Part shown: piece after piece, positions 35,512-45,037 of the stretch
Layout of the letters: the number at the start of each line of letters is the position of its first letter
How positions within the stretch are numbered: the stretch's first letter is position 1
Assembly: GCF_043951865.1 (NCBI RefSeq)
Contig: NZ_JBINJF010000011.1
Coordinates: forward strand, 1 to 64,000
Reading direction: 5' to 3'
DNA from: JAMQKA01 sp043951865
GTDB lineage: Bacteria; Bacteroidota; Rhodothermia; Balneolales; Balneolaceae
Length of the DNA stretch: 64,000 bases
Notes under the pieces: generated by a model
Seen by the model: the letters and a program-made list of their open reading frames with translations, nothing else
Told to the model about the DNA's origin: nothing
Database searches by the model: none
Translations under genes and position numbers: made by a program

Positions 35512-36894
35512 TTATTCATCTACGAATCTATTCCGCAGGCTGTCCACGTCGCCCGACAATTCCTCGGCTTTTTCCCGGAGACCGGGATCATCTATCCTAT
35601 TCGTGAGTTCGTAGGGGTCGTTTTCCAGGTCGTATAATTCTTCGAAAACCACAGAATCCCGATTATTGATATCGTAAGTACGGATGTACTTATAGCGCTT
35701 GGAACGTACAGCATACAGGGGCCAGCTGCCCAGCTGCGGTTCAGGGGCTTCGTAGTAGAATCGATCGCGCCAGTCAGGCTCCTCCTGGTTCTTCAACAAC
35801 GGGACCATACTTTCTCCGTGGAGGTTATCCGGGATTTCAATATCGGCCAGTTCCAGCAGCGTAGGCATCAGATCGATATTCAAGACCAATTCGTGGTTCT
35901 CACCAGGCACTATTCCCGGTCCTGTGACAAAGAAAGGCACCCTTATGGATTCTTCATAAGCAAGAACTTTGCTGGTAAAAAGGTGATCGCCGATGAACCA
36001 CCCGTTATCCCCCATTACTAATATATAGGTGTTTTCGTCCAGACTATTTTGCCTCACATACCGGAAGACCCTGCCTAACGAGGCATCCATTTCCGTAATA
36101 GCAGAATAATACCGTTTGATCTTACTGATGAGCGTATCCCTGTTTTGGTACCCATATTTCATGGCCAGCTGCCTGTGACGGCCTGACTGAAGGTACGGCG
36201 GTTTTCCCGAGAGATCATCTTTCCAGTTTTCGGGCGGGTTTATATCCATACCGCTGTATTTGGCAACCGTTTCTTCCTGTACGTCCCACTCATGTTTGTG
36301 ATCCAGGTGCGGAAGTTGAGGATTCAAAAATAGCAAAAATGGTTTATCCTCCTGTCGCTGTTCAAGAAATTGCACGACCTTGCGGGCGTTGTAATCCTCA
36401 ATAAAACCCTTTGCCTTTGTAGTGTCTCCCTGTTCAATTACTCGCCTGTCATACCAGGGACCGTTGGAAAAAAAGTAACTTGCGTAATCGAAACCGGCCG
36501 ATTCCGGTGAATTCCTCAAATGCCATTTCCCAACCAGCCCTGTTTCATAGCCGTTTTGCTTAAAATAATTAGCAAAGGTTTTCTCATCCTGATCATAATT
36601 TACGTTCCCATAGGTCACTACCCCATTGGCCAGGCCGTACCGCCCTGTTAAAAGCGCCGCCCTGCTGGGACTGCATATTGACAGCGTAACAAACGCATTT
36701 TTGAAGTTGACACCGGTTTTACTGAGAGAATCCAGTAATGGTGTCAGAATATCAGGATTGGGCAGGGTGCCGAGGGCATCAAAGCGCTGGTCGTCGGTAA
36801 ATACAATTATAAAGTTGGGAGCCGCTTTTTCTTTTGTGCACGCTCCCAATATCAATAAAATTGAAAACAGAAATACCTGTATTTTGAAATACAC
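35512..36894 (-). CDS. Sulfatase (S1 family), lipoprotein
   Basis: 460 residues from a GTG at 36894. The signal ends in LILGAC (Cys19). The core opens with PNFIIVFTDDQRFDALG. The formylglycine site is C74-S-P-S-R, the canonical CxPxR, followed by AALLTGRYG. GLVGKWHLR, MGDNGWFIGDH and a C-terminal RSKRYKYIRT segment match iduronate/heparan or choline-sulfatase-like S1 subfamilies rather than the AtsA-like sulfatase at 13221. The two sulfatases therefore probably remove sulfate from different positions. It is separated from susD by 291 bp containing a strong hairpin, so it may be transcribed at a lower level or from its own promoter. Confidence 0.92.
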   Translation of the reverse strand: MYFKIQVFLFSILLILGACTKEKAAPNFIIVFTDDQRFDALGTLPNPDILTPLLDSLSKTGVNFKNAFVTLSICSPSRAALLTGRYGLANGVVTYGNVNYDQDEKTFANYFKQNGYETGLVGKWHLRNSPESAGFDYASYFFSNGPWYDRRVIEQGDTTKAKGFIEDYNARKVVQFLEQRQEDKPFLLFLNPQLPHLDHKHEWDVQEETVAKYSGMDINPPENWKDDLSGKPPYLQSGRHRQLAMKYGYQNRDTLISKIKRYYSAITEMDASLGRVFRYVRQNSLDENTYILVMGDNGWFIGDHLFTSKVLAYEESIRVPFFVTGPGIVPGENHELVLNIDLMPTLLELADIEIPDNLHGESMVPLLKNQEEPDWRDRFYYEAPEPQLGSWPLYAVRSKRYKYIRTYDINNRDSVVFEELYDLENDPYELTNRIDDPGLREKAEELSGDVDSLRNRFVDE

Positions 36895-37088
36895 TGTTTA
36901 CTTTATTGGGATTAGTATTTTTGAAAAATTGATTGATATACTGATCTAACGAATCAATCAGTGTCTAATCATTCAACCAACTGGAGTGTTTACAAAGGAC
37001 TCACCAAGTGAAAATTTTATACCTGAAAATTACTGATGGTTATCCCCTATTCAGATATCATTGATTTTTTTCCGGCGAATGATAAAAA
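36895..37088 (-). promoter_or_regulatory. Candidate promoter/operator region before the enzyme operon
   Basis: AT-rich spacer upstream of the sulfatase gene. It contains the inverted repeat TGATTGAT / ATCAATCA (about 36934-36964) separated by roughly 14 bp, which could be an operator or a hairpin. No clear Bacteroidota-type -33/-7 (TTTG / TAnnTTTG) pair at proper spacing was found. The assignment rests on position and the inverted repeat only. Confidence 0.3.
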
Positions 37089-37138
37089 GATACCGGTAGA
37101 CAGCTTATCTCAGGATCGCTGATGTATCTACCGGTATC
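37089..37138 (-). terminator. Intrinsic terminator or attenuator after susD
   Basis: Perfect 12-bp inverted repeat GATACCGGTAGA / TCTACCGGTATC (37089-37100 and 37127-37138), with a 26-nt loop. On the minus strand it is followed directly by CTTTTTATC. A second shorter hairpin (TGCCCG-gttta-CGGGCA, 37156-37172) lies between it and the susD stop. Together they should end or weaken transcription between susD and the sulfatase and downstream genes, giving higher susC/D expression. Confidence 0.7.
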
Positions 37139-37185
37139 AATTATTAATTCATCACTGCCCGGTTTACGGGCAAGTATTCTTAATT

Positions 37186-38889
37186 TTAGTATCCGGGATT
37201 CTGTTGTATTTGGTCATTCACATTAATTTCAGCCTGTGGGATCGCCCAAAGCCAATCACGCTCAGGATCGAACGTCCTCGGTTCTACATTTCTGTATAAA
37301 TCTATATTAGCGCTATAATCCGGATGATATCCCACATCTTCTTGAATATCAGGTGGACTTGGAATAGTGGAGTAAGTCCCCCTTGGCCGGCCAATTAATG
37401 CTCCGTCCATTACTTCATCCGCAATACCCCACCTACGGATGTCGAACAAACGGAAACCCTCATTAGCTAACTCTACCTTTCGTTCATACCTTACTTCACG
37501 TCTTAGTTCAGCCTGACTCGTCGTTGTGATTTCAGGATACTGACCGGTTTGTGAAGGATCAACCCCATAAGCCCGGGCCCGTACCTGATTCAAGGCATCC
37601 AATACCGATTGATCGATATTGTTACTTTCTATTCTCGCTTCAGCATAGGTGAGCAATACTTCAGCATATCTTATAAATATCCAGTTGATGGTTGATTCGA
37701 AACTTTTTTGAGGAAAATCATCCGGCGAGAGATATTTTCTCCATACCAGTCCCGTATATGACGCAAATGGATTTGTCACATCCTGGTTGGTAACCCGTTC
37801 AACTTTTTGCCCATCCTCAATCCTCCAGGTTTCCGTACTGTCGGGGTGAGTTTCAAAAACATATCCTTTAAAAGTACTCTGGGGACGGACGATTGAGGCA
37901 TCCAATCGCGGATCCCTGTTCTCAAATGGTTGAGCGGGATCATAAACATTGGATTCATCTATAGGTTCTCCATCGGTGGCCTGATAAGAATCAACGAGTG
38001 CCTGGGATGGGACATTGGTACTCCATGCACCTACCATTCTGGTTCCTGCGCGAATTGGATACTGAGAGGTTTGAACCCCGGTCTTGTATGGTGCATCGAA
38101 AATAACACCAGAACTACGAATACCCTCATATTGAAATTGAGCTTCATAATCAGGATAAAGAGAATACACACCTGATGAAATCACACTTTGTGCTGCCTGC
38201 GCTGCCGTCGGATAATCCCCGTTATATAATGCAACTCTTGCTTTCAATGCTAATGCAGCACCTTGTGTTGCCCGTCCCACTTGGTCACCCGACCAACTTG
38301 TTGGTAGGTTCTGGGCCGCAAAATCCAAGTCTGACATTATTTGATTAACCACTTCAGCTTTCGGAGTACGACCAATTTGAGCCTCATCAATTGTAGGAAC
38401 TTCCGTAAGTAATGGGACATCACCATACAATTCTACTAAAAAATGATAGAAGAAAGCCCTGAGAAATCTGGCTTCGGCTTGTATCCTGGAAAAGGTATTA
38501 GGTGAAACCACATCCTGAGCCCGATTCATATTTTGGAGTAAATTGTTAGCTTTAGCAATACCACTGTAAAAATGGTCCCACGTAGACTCAAATATTCCTG
38601 TATCTGAGTTATGTGCACCAGTTGCAACATCTTTTAAAGGACCGTCTCTTAGGAAGCCAATATCTGTTGCATTGTCTATTTCCTGCAAAGCTGGTATGCC
38701 TCTTGACTCCCACCACAGGCTTGTATATACACCATTGATGGCTAACTCAAGTTCACTTTCATTAGAAAAAAAGTTAGTATTTGCTGGTGCATCAAGTGGT
38801 GTTTTATTTAATTCATCTTGACAAGCTACCACTATTAATGCGAGCAAACTCAGTGTCCACAAAGAAATGTATTTATTCAAAATCTTCAT
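37186..38889 (-). CDS. susD: SusD/RagB-family outer-membrane lipoprotein
   Basis: 567 residues. The lipoprotein signal ends in LIVVAC (Cys23). SusD features include LNKTPLDAPANTNFFSNESELELAINGVYTSL, the helical TPR-like core (AEARFLRAFFYHFLVELYGDVPLLTE near 135-160), RYAEVLLTYAEARIESN and the C-terminal RRWGIAD and YLWAIPQ-like (WLWAIPQAEINVN) ending. It captures glycan at the cell surface and lids the partner SusC. It lies 24 bp after susC, as usual for the pair. The susD name is used for the family. Confidence 0.95.
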   Translation of the reverse strand: MKILNKYISLWTLSLLALIVVACQDELNKTPLDAPANTNFFSNESELELAINGVYTSLWWESRGIPALQEIDNATDIGFLRDGPLKDVATGAHNSDTGIFESTWDHFYSGIAKANNLLQNMNRAQDVVSPNTFSRIQAEARFLRAFFYHFLVELYGDVPLLTEVPTIDEAQIGRTPKAEVVNQIMSDLDFAAQNLPTSWSGDQVGRATQGAALALKARVALYNGDYPTAAQAAQSVISSGVYSLYPDYEAQFQYEGIRSSGVIFDAPYKTGVQTSQYPIRAGTRMVGAWSTNVPSQALVDSYQATDGEPIDESNVYDPAQPFENRDPRLDASIVRPQSTFKGYVFETHPDSTETWRIEDGQKVERVTNQDVTNPFASYTGLVWRKYLSPDDFPQKSFESTINWIFIRYAEVLLTYAEARIESNNIDQSVLDALNQVRARAYGVDPSQTGQYPEITTTSQAELRREVRYERKVELANEGFRLFDIRRWGIADEVMDGALIGRPRGTYSTIPSPPDIQEDVGYHPDYSANIDLYRNVEPRTFDPERDWLWAIPQAEINVNDQIQQNPGY

Positions 38890-38913
38890 CTTATTACCTC
38901 AATTAATTTCTAT

Positions 38914-41900
38914 TTAAAAATTGATGTCTATACCTGCACTAAGGAGTCGATTCACAGCGAAATAACCTCCAAATGTCCCATTAGGAACATTGGGATCTAC
39001 TCCTTGAGGCATATCATCGAATAGTGTCAGTAAATTTTGGCCTAAGAAGAATATTCTAGCATTACTAATCGAAAGCTGACTCGTTAAAGTATTAGGGAGG
39101 GTATACCCTACTTGTAAATTCCTTAACCTCAAGTATGAAGCATCATAAACCCAGAAGTCAGTAGCCTGAAAATTGCTATGGCTTGTCGCCTGAGTTAGTC
39201 GTGGATATGAAGCGTCCGGATTATCAGGGGTCCAATAGTCCTCCGCTTGCCACTCTCTCACTTTACCAGCATTCCACAATGCCCATACCGCATTTCCCTG
39301 AAGCAGAACATCTCTGCTACCCACTCCTTGAATGAAAGCAGAAAAATCAAAGTTTTTGTAATTGGCAGACAGGCTTATTCCATAGTTCATAGATGGAAAA
39401 GGGTCACCTATTACAACTCGATCAGCGGCGTTAATTAATCCATCACCATTCTGATCAACATATTTAATATCACCAGGTGCTATTTGTCCTGATTGCGTTG
39501 CATGATTATCTATCTCCTCTTGAGATTGAAAAAGCCCATCCGATTCATAACCATATATTGCGTTTATAGGATCCCCTACCTGGATTATTGAACTACCGGA
39601 TATGAAGGGACCTGCTCCTTTTAAGTCTGTCACTTCATTATTAACATCTGACAAATTAAATGAAACACTATATGAAAAATCAGTGCCTATATTATCAGAA
39701 TAACCTGCCTGCATTTCCCAACCTGTATTTTTCACCTCTCCTGCATTCTGGAAAGGAGCATTCAATCCAATTATTAAGGGAATAGGTAATTCTAACAGGA
39801 TGTCAGTCGTTGTACGCTCAAAAACATCCAGGGAAAAATTAACCTGATCATCCAATAGAGCCAGATCCAGCCCAACATTTTTGGTTTCTGTCTCCTCCCA
39901 TGAGATATTAGAGTTTGCAAGATCTAACTGCGCACCACCCGATACGGTATTGCCTCCCAGTACAAAGCTTTGGCCAAGGTCAATGATCGAAGCAAACGGA
40001 TAGGTACCAATCTGTTGATTACCAAGATTCCCCCATGACCCTCTTAACTTGAGAGAATTTATAATATCAAGGGATTCCATGAATGGTTCCTCAGAAATAA
40101 CCCACCCGGCTGAAAAAGATGGGAAAATGCCCCAACGATTATCTTCAGTAAACCTTGAAGATCCGTCATATCGCAGATTGGCTTCTAACAGATATTTTGA
40201 ATTAAAGTCATAATTTACTCTGCTAAAAAGCGATTGCAAAGCCCAGGATTCAGCACTACCTGAGTTTTGCTGATTGGCTTCAGAACCAACATTCAGTTGT
40301 TCAAAATTTTGTAGTGCAAAATTATCTCGATAAGCATTAAAGAAATCATTCCTGAATTCTATAAACTCATACCCACCGAGAGCATTTAAGTTGTGATTGC
40401 CGAAGCTCTGTTGGTACTCAGCTGTAAAGTTCGCATTATGCGTGAAATCCCTAACATATTGCTGAAACAGTGAATTTTGAGTAGGATTTTTTAACTGTAC
40501 ATTTCCTTCAGGATCGACAACTTCATACTGTTTAGTCATTTCCCTAAAGAAGGTAGACCGGTATTTGGGTGCATACATGAGCTCGAATTGCAACTCTTCT
40601 AAAGGTTGAAAAGTAGCATTAATCCTGCCATCGACCTTATACATTTCGTCAGTTGCTAACCCACCATCGTGAATAAATGCAAGTGGATTTTGACCATTCC
40701 AACCAGGTCCCCACCCACCGTTAGAATACTTAGCTGCATAAACTGGAGGAATTCTGTAAGCTCCCTGAATTACATTATCACTACTAAAGTTTGCAGCGGT
40801 TTCTGTTTCATCCGCCCGTTGAACATTGAGATCTACATCAAAGTCAAACTTTTCAGATACATTGACATCTGTATTCAAGCGTATATTGTAACGTTTATAA
40901 TTAAAGTTGGGGACATTAGCATTTTCATCATCGAAAGAGATGGAACCCAAATACCTAATCGCCTCTGTTCCACCAGATATGTCAATATGGTGTTTTTGCT
41001 GAAATCCTGGCTCACTAAATACCAAGTCAACCCAGTCAGTGTTTGGATATTCATCAGGATTGGTTTCATGATTGGCTTCCCACTCTTCAATATAAGACTC
41101 AGACCAAATTGGCTGCTTACCCAAGTTGGTAGCACCCAAATTCTCAAGTCTCATAAACTCACCACCCTCAACAAACTCAGGCTGCTCAGTAGGTTGCTGC
41201 CACCCGACAAATCCACGATAATTCACTTGAAATTCATCTTGTTGGCCTCTTTTAGTGGTAACCAATATCACGCCATTTGCCGCTCGTGAACCATAAACCG
41301 CAGCGGAAGCGGCATCTTTTAATACTGAGATACTTTCAATATCTGATGAAGGCACATCATCAAGATCTCCGGGAACTCCGTCAATTAAAACGAGAGGATT
41401 AGAGTTACCAAGAGTTCCGGTTCCCCGGATTCTTATAGTTCCCTGATTATTACCCGGTTGCCCTGAATTTTGAATAACCTGAACCCCGGAAACTTTACCC
41501 ATCAATGCTGCTGAAGCCTGAACTGATGGCTGACTTGCAATATCATCTCCAGAAATTTGATTAACGGAACCTGTCACATTTTGTCGCTGCTGGGTTCCGT
41601 AACCAACCACAATCAATTCTTCACCAGAAACTGCCTGTACCTGCATTGCTATGTCAATCTCCGTCCGCCCATCAATCGGCACCTCTTGCCGCTGATAACC
41701 GATAAAGGAAAACACCAGCGTATCCTGCAGAGATGGGACCGAGAGCTCGTAGCGACCTTCTGAATCTGTTGAAGTACCCGTGGTAGTTCCCTTCACCAGC
41801 ACGTTTACGCCGGGCATTGTTTCACCCGTGGAAGCATCCGTCACCTGGCCGGTCACTTGTTCCAGCACCGGGGCCCGCCTGAATGAGGGCTGCCCGTTCA

Positions 41901-42258
41901 ACAAAACATATGTCTGGGCATCGATTCGCTGAAAGGAAAGATCCAGGCCCTGCAGTATCATAGAGAGACTACGACCCGCCTGAGTGCTCTCTTCCAGGTT
42001 AATTTTATCGGAGGGTACCATCTTGTTTTCCACTACCTGGTTGCGGTACAGAAAAGTGACATCAAACTGCTGCTCCAGTGCCGTTAACAGATCCTGCAGC
42101 GCAACCATCTCCTTGCCCTGCAGGTTCTTCATCACATCCGTACTACTCAGGAGTACTTTATTCTCTGCTCCGCCCTGGGCTATACCTTGATGTGGCCATG
42201 TCCCCTGAACCAGCATCGAGACCATAAACAGTATAATCGTCAACCGTAGCTTATTCAT
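38914..42258 (-). CDS. susC: SusC/RagA-type TonB-dependent transporter with STN domain
   Basis: 1114 residues. A signal peptide is followed by an STN domain (about 55-122: LQDLLTALEQQFDVTFLYRN ... ILQGLDLSFQRIDAQTYVL), a CarboxypepD_reg-like domain (VTGQVTDASTGETMPGVNVLVKG, about 134-215), the plug (PLVLIDGVPGDLDDVPSSDI, DAASAAVYGSRAANGVILVTTK) and a 22-strand-type barrel ending in a hydrophobic strand (GGYFAVNRLLSAGIDINF). The STN domain signals substrate arrival to FecR, which controls the ECF sigma. It imports oligosaccharide with TonB energy. It sits directly downstream of fecR (40 bp). Confidence 0.96.
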   Translation of the reverse strand: MNKLRLTIILFMVSMLVQGTWPHQGIAQGGAENKVLLSSTDVMKNLQGKEMVALQDLLTALEQQFDVTFLYRNQVVENKMVPSDKINLEESTQAGRSLSMILQGLDLSFQRIDAQTYVLLNGQPSFRRAPVLEQVTGQVTDASTGETMPGVNVLVKGTTTGTSTDSEGRYELSVPSLQDTLVFSFIGYQRQEVPIDGRTEIDIAMQVQAVSGEELIVVGYGTQQRQNVTGSVNQISGDDIASQPSVQASAALMGKVSGVQVIQNSGQPGNNQGTIRIRGTGTLGNSNPLVLIDGVPGDLDDVPSSDIESISVLKDAASAAVYGSRAANGVILVTTKRGQQDEFQVNYRGFVGWQQPTEQPEFVEGGEFMRLENLGATNLGKQPIWSESYIEEWEANHETNPDEYPNTDWVDLVFSEPGFQQKHHIDISGGTEAIRYLGSISFDDENANVPNFNYKRYNIRLNTDVNVSEKFDFDVDLNVQRADETETAANFSSDNVIQGAYRIPPVYAAKYSNGGWGPGWNGQNPLAFIHDGGLATDEMYKVDGRINATFQPLEELQFELMYAPKYRSTFFREMTKQYEVVDPEGNVQLKNPTQNSLFQQYVRDFTHNANFTAEYQQSFGNHNLNALGGYEFIEFRNDFFNAYRDNFALQNFEQLNVGSEANQQNSGSAESWALQSLFSRVNYDFNSKYLLEANLRYDGSSRFTEDNRWGIFPSFSAGWVISEEPFMESLDIINSLKLRGSWGNLGNQQIGTYPFASIIDLGQSFVLGGNTVSGGAQLDLANSNISWEETETKNVGLDLALLDDQVNFSLDVFERTTTDILLELPIPLIIGLNAPFQNAGEVKNTGWEMQAGYSDNIGTDFSYSVSFNLSDVNNEVTDLKGAGPFISGSSIIQVGDPINAIYGYESDGLFQSQEEIDNHATQSGQIAPGDIKYVDQNGDGLINAADRVVIGDPFPSMNYGISLSANYKNFDFSAFIQGVGSRDVLLQGNAVWALWNAGKVREWQAEDYWTPDNPDASYPRLTQATSHSNFQATDFWVYDASYLRLRNLQVGYTLPNTLTSQLSISNARIFFLGQNLLTLFDDMPQGVDPNVPNGTFGGYFAVNRLLSAGIDINF

Positions 42259-42298
42259 ATCTATCCTTTTTGCTTTGTTTGTAAGGGTTAATTTCCAA

Positions 42299-43381
42299 TC
42301 AATTTTGGGTCACATCTCCTATTAAGAGCTTATTTCCCCGTTGTACAATCTCTGTCTTCAAAATCTTTTCCAGTGCTTCCCGCAAGACTTCAATGTTGTC
42401 GCTTTTAATAGAACCGGACAGCTTTTCTTTGCTGAATTTACTGCTCAGTACCACCTCCACCCCAAATGTATCTTCAATTCGCCTGGCCACCTCTTCCATA
42501 GGCGTCTTTTCAAAAATCAGCTTGTCCTCTTTCCAGGAGGTATAGACGCGGGTGTTGACCTGCTTGACTGCGATTTTGTTATCGTAGGCTTTAAACTGGA
42601 CCATCTCACCGGGCTCCAGCAGGTACTCATTGGGTTTGCCGGTATCTTCATCCCTGACCCGAACACTGACTTCGCCTTCTTCCAGCACCGTCTGGGTCCG
42701 CCCCCTGAACGTGTTGACCGCGAAACGGGTCCCCAGCACCTGAACAGACCCATTGTCGGTGTGAACGGTAAACGTGCGCTGCTGTTCATCTTCCAGGTGG
42801 GTGATATCAAAATACGCCTCCCCCTTCAACCAGACTTCCGTATTGAGCCCTTCTTCAATCCGGGAGGAAAAACGTAGCTCCGAGTTGGCATTCAACACAA
42901 TCCGGGACCCGTCACTGAGTCGGAATGTCAGCTTTTCGCCATAATCGGTCTCATATTCTTTAACCGGCGTCGTTTGGGTCTTTTCAGCAGTGGACTCAAT
43001 GGACTGCTGGTAGGAGGGATACGCCTGGTATGCAAACACACCTCCCAATAGTACGACAAGAAATACGATACCGGCCGCAACCGGGGCAATACGTCTCCTG
43101 TGGTACAGTCCGGGAGCAGCGCCGGCTTGCGATGAGGACGCGCGTTCAGCCTGGTCAATTTTTTGATTCAGCTTCTGCAGCTCTAGATGGGGGTCGGGCA
43201 GCTCATGCTCCCGCTCAAGTGCCTGCATCATCACTCTCGCGTCCGCAACCAGCTGGCGGCGGCCGGGCTGCTCCTGCAGCCAGACATCCCAGCGCTCCTT
43301 CTGCCCGGGAGACGCTTCTCCCTTAAGCCAGAGCACAAAGGATTCATCTGACAGTAATTGTTCCAATTTGCTGTTATCCAT
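42299..43381 (-). CDS. fecR: FecR-family anti-sigma regulator
   Basis: 360 residues. The N-terminal cytoplasmic part (about 1-95) binds the sigma factor; a membrane helix follows at about 97-118 (IAPVAAGIVFLVVLLGGVFAY). The periplasmic FecR domain (about 148-245: TDYGEKLTFRLSDGSRIVLNANSELRF, VQVLGTRFAVNTF) comes next, then a DUF4974-type C-terminal domain (KLIFEKTPMEEVARRIEDTF) that meets the STN domain of SusC. It transmits the substrate signal across the inner membrane. It is separated from the sigma gene by 424 bp containing a MITE-like element, whereas in most such loci the two genes are adjacent. Confidence 0.95.
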   Translation of the reverse strand: MDNSKLEQLLSDESFVLWLKGEASPGQKERWDVWLQEQPGRRQLVADARVMMQALEREHELPDPHLELQKLNQKIDQAERASSSQAGAAPGLYHRRRIAPVAAGIVFLVVLLGGVFAYQAYPSYQQSIESTAEKTQTTPVKEYETDYGEKLTFRLSDGSRIVLNANSELRFSSRIEEGLNTEVWLKGEAYFDITHLEDEQQRTFTVHTDNGSVQVLGTRFAVNTFRGRTQTVLEEGEVSVRVRDEDTGKPNEYLLEPGEMVQFKAYDNKIAVKQVNTRVYTSWKEDKLIFEKTPMEEVARRIEDTFGVEVVLSSKFSKEKLSGSIKSDNIEVLREALEKILKTEIVQRGNKLLIGDVTQN

Positions 43382-43472
43382 CTTTTACGATCTTTGTTAT
43401 CATATTTCCACTTGGTAAGAAACCATCGTGACCATTTTGTCCCGGGTATTATTTTCTGGTTTGTTCTGCATG

Positions 43473-43707
43473 TTAACCCGGATTATTCACGAAATAGTAA
43501 AACATGAAATTAAGCCTGTGATGTTGGTTGATATATCGAAAATTACCTGTAGCTCAAATTTGGGTGCCGTTGCAACGAACTGCGAAATTGGCCCGTGCAC
43601 TTCGTTATCCCGACAATGGCTCTTCAACGCACCTCAGTACGCCTGCTGGTGCCATTGCCGGGACGCCTCGTGCACAACCAAATTTCTTGGTGAATAATCC
43701 GGGTTAA
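43473..43707. mobile_element. MITE-like element 1 with TTAA-flanked terminal repeats
   Basis: A 235-bp interval bounded by a perfect 18-bp inverted repeat, TTAACCCGGATTATTCAC at 43473-43490 and its complement at 43690-43707. Read as TTAA plus a 14-bp repeat CCCGGATTATTCAC, the TTAA on each side is a 4-bp target duplication, as for IS1380/piggyBac-type transposition. It has no transposase gene. A diverged copy in the opposite orientation lies at 48062-48300. It sits in the fecR-sigma spacer. Confidence 0.75.
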
Positions 43708-43805
43708 AGAACCAGGAAGGCGGTCAACCTGCCTGGCCTTGCTTAGGGAATGGGATTTCCACGTTACAAAACTGTAGAACCCGGGCTAAGAGGTGCCGGC
43801 ACATT

Positions 43806-44411
43806 TTACTCGGTCAAATAATAGATCTCTTCCCGTATCCGTCGCGTCGCCTCGTAGATAAGGTTGCGCACCCTTTTGTCGGAGATCCCCATGATTTTGG
43901 CAATCTCCCCGTTGCTCATCCCCTCATCCACTCGCAGCAACAGCGCCTCTTTCTGGCGGGGTGAAAGGACCTCTACCGACTTTCTGTACAGCTCCATCCG
44001 CCGCTTTCGCTGCTCCTCCCGGACTATTTCCTCTTCGATGGTAACAAAAGCCTCATCTTCCTGTTCAAGATAACGAGCATTGCGCTCTCCGCGGGACGTT
44101 TCACGCTCATGTAACCTCAGCAAAATCCGGCGAAGCGACACAAACAGGTAACCGCGAACCGACCGGGGACGGGAGAGCAGGGTTCGCTTCTGCCAGAGAC
44201 GGAAAAATAGCTTTTGGATGCTGTCCTTGACCACCTCGGAACCTGAAGAGAAGTTCATGCCGTACCGAAAGAGCTGCTCGTAATACCGTAAAAATAGTTC
44301 TGAAAATGCACCCCTGTTACCCGACTGAAAAGCGGTCCAGAGTTCTTCTGCCGACCGGCCGTGCCAATCATCACTTGTACCTGGCTTTCTGAACATCTCG
44401 TGCAATCCCAC
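43806..44411 (-). CDS. ECF sigma factor (FecI-like), PUL regulator
   Basis: 201 residues. Sigma-70 region 2 is visible (FSELFLRYYEQLFRYGMNFS, about 37-57, and DSIQKLFFRLWQKR). Region 4 follows (VEVLSPRQKEALLLRVDEGMSNGEIAKIMGISDKRVRNLIYEATRRIREE, about 147-196) with a helix-turn-helix. It directs RNA polymerase to the susC/D promoter when released by FecR. GTG at 44411 has a GGGGA about 4 nt upstream; ATG at 44396 is an alternative start. It begins the locus. Confidence 0.93.
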   Translation of the reverse strand: MGLHEMFRKPGTSDDWHGRSAEELWTAFQSGNRGAFSELFLRYYEQLFRYGMNFSSGSEVVKDSIQKLFFRLWQKRTLLSRPRSVRGYLFVSLRRILLRLHERETSRGERNARYLEQEDEAFVTIEEEIVREEQRKRRMELYRKSVEVLSPRQKEALLLRVDEGMSNGEIAKIMGISDKRVRNLIYEATRRIREEIYYLTE

Positions 44412-45037
44412 AACTTCCCCTTTTTTGTGGCTCTGTTATCCCAACATGAATGAAGCGAAAATCCCCGCCAAGCTCATGTCCTTCTCACTATCTGTTTAAT
44501 AAGAAACAGCCAGAAGACCAATGTCCCGGATTTTTTTACTACTCCTTAAATAGAACTCAACCCGCACTGCTGATCGAGCTATGATATCCCTCTTCTTGTT
44601 TTCACATCGCAGGAAAAGGCTGGAATCAATTTTAAGCAGATAACGGTGGCCTGATTGACCTTTTTACCACTTCCCAAATGCATTTTCATATACTTTTATC
44701 GCATTCATCTGAATCCCTCCTTTATCCCATGCAGATATGCATTTGGCAGGTACCTTCCAAATGTGTTTACCCGTTGACAGCGTGTTCAACCCCATCAAAT
44801 ATTGGGGGCGTCCTCCGCTCCGACAAAGCGGATCAGGGAGATTGAATATTCACCTAAAGAAATATAAATCAACTTTTTACCGGTAATCGTGCCATCTAAC
44901 TCTATATATTGATCTCTCTCCTGAATAGCAATAAAGCAGGAAAAGTATAACAGCGCATCGCTACTGAATTAATTCTTCATGCGATTGGATGAAAGTTTGT
45001 AAAGGGATGAAGTGGCCGTGATGGGAATTATGAATGA
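44412..45037. other. Spacer upstream of the PUL sigma gene
   Basis: No coding region of note. The sigma promoter should lie close to 44412-44520. A short hairpin-forming segment (TCCGCT / AGCGGA, about 44815-44831) has no T-run. The rest shows nothing I can assign. Confidence 0.4.

Noticed and set aside
43428..43697. 89-codon ORF across MITE element 1
   Set aside because: It spans the element border, has no ribosome site and no transposase motif.
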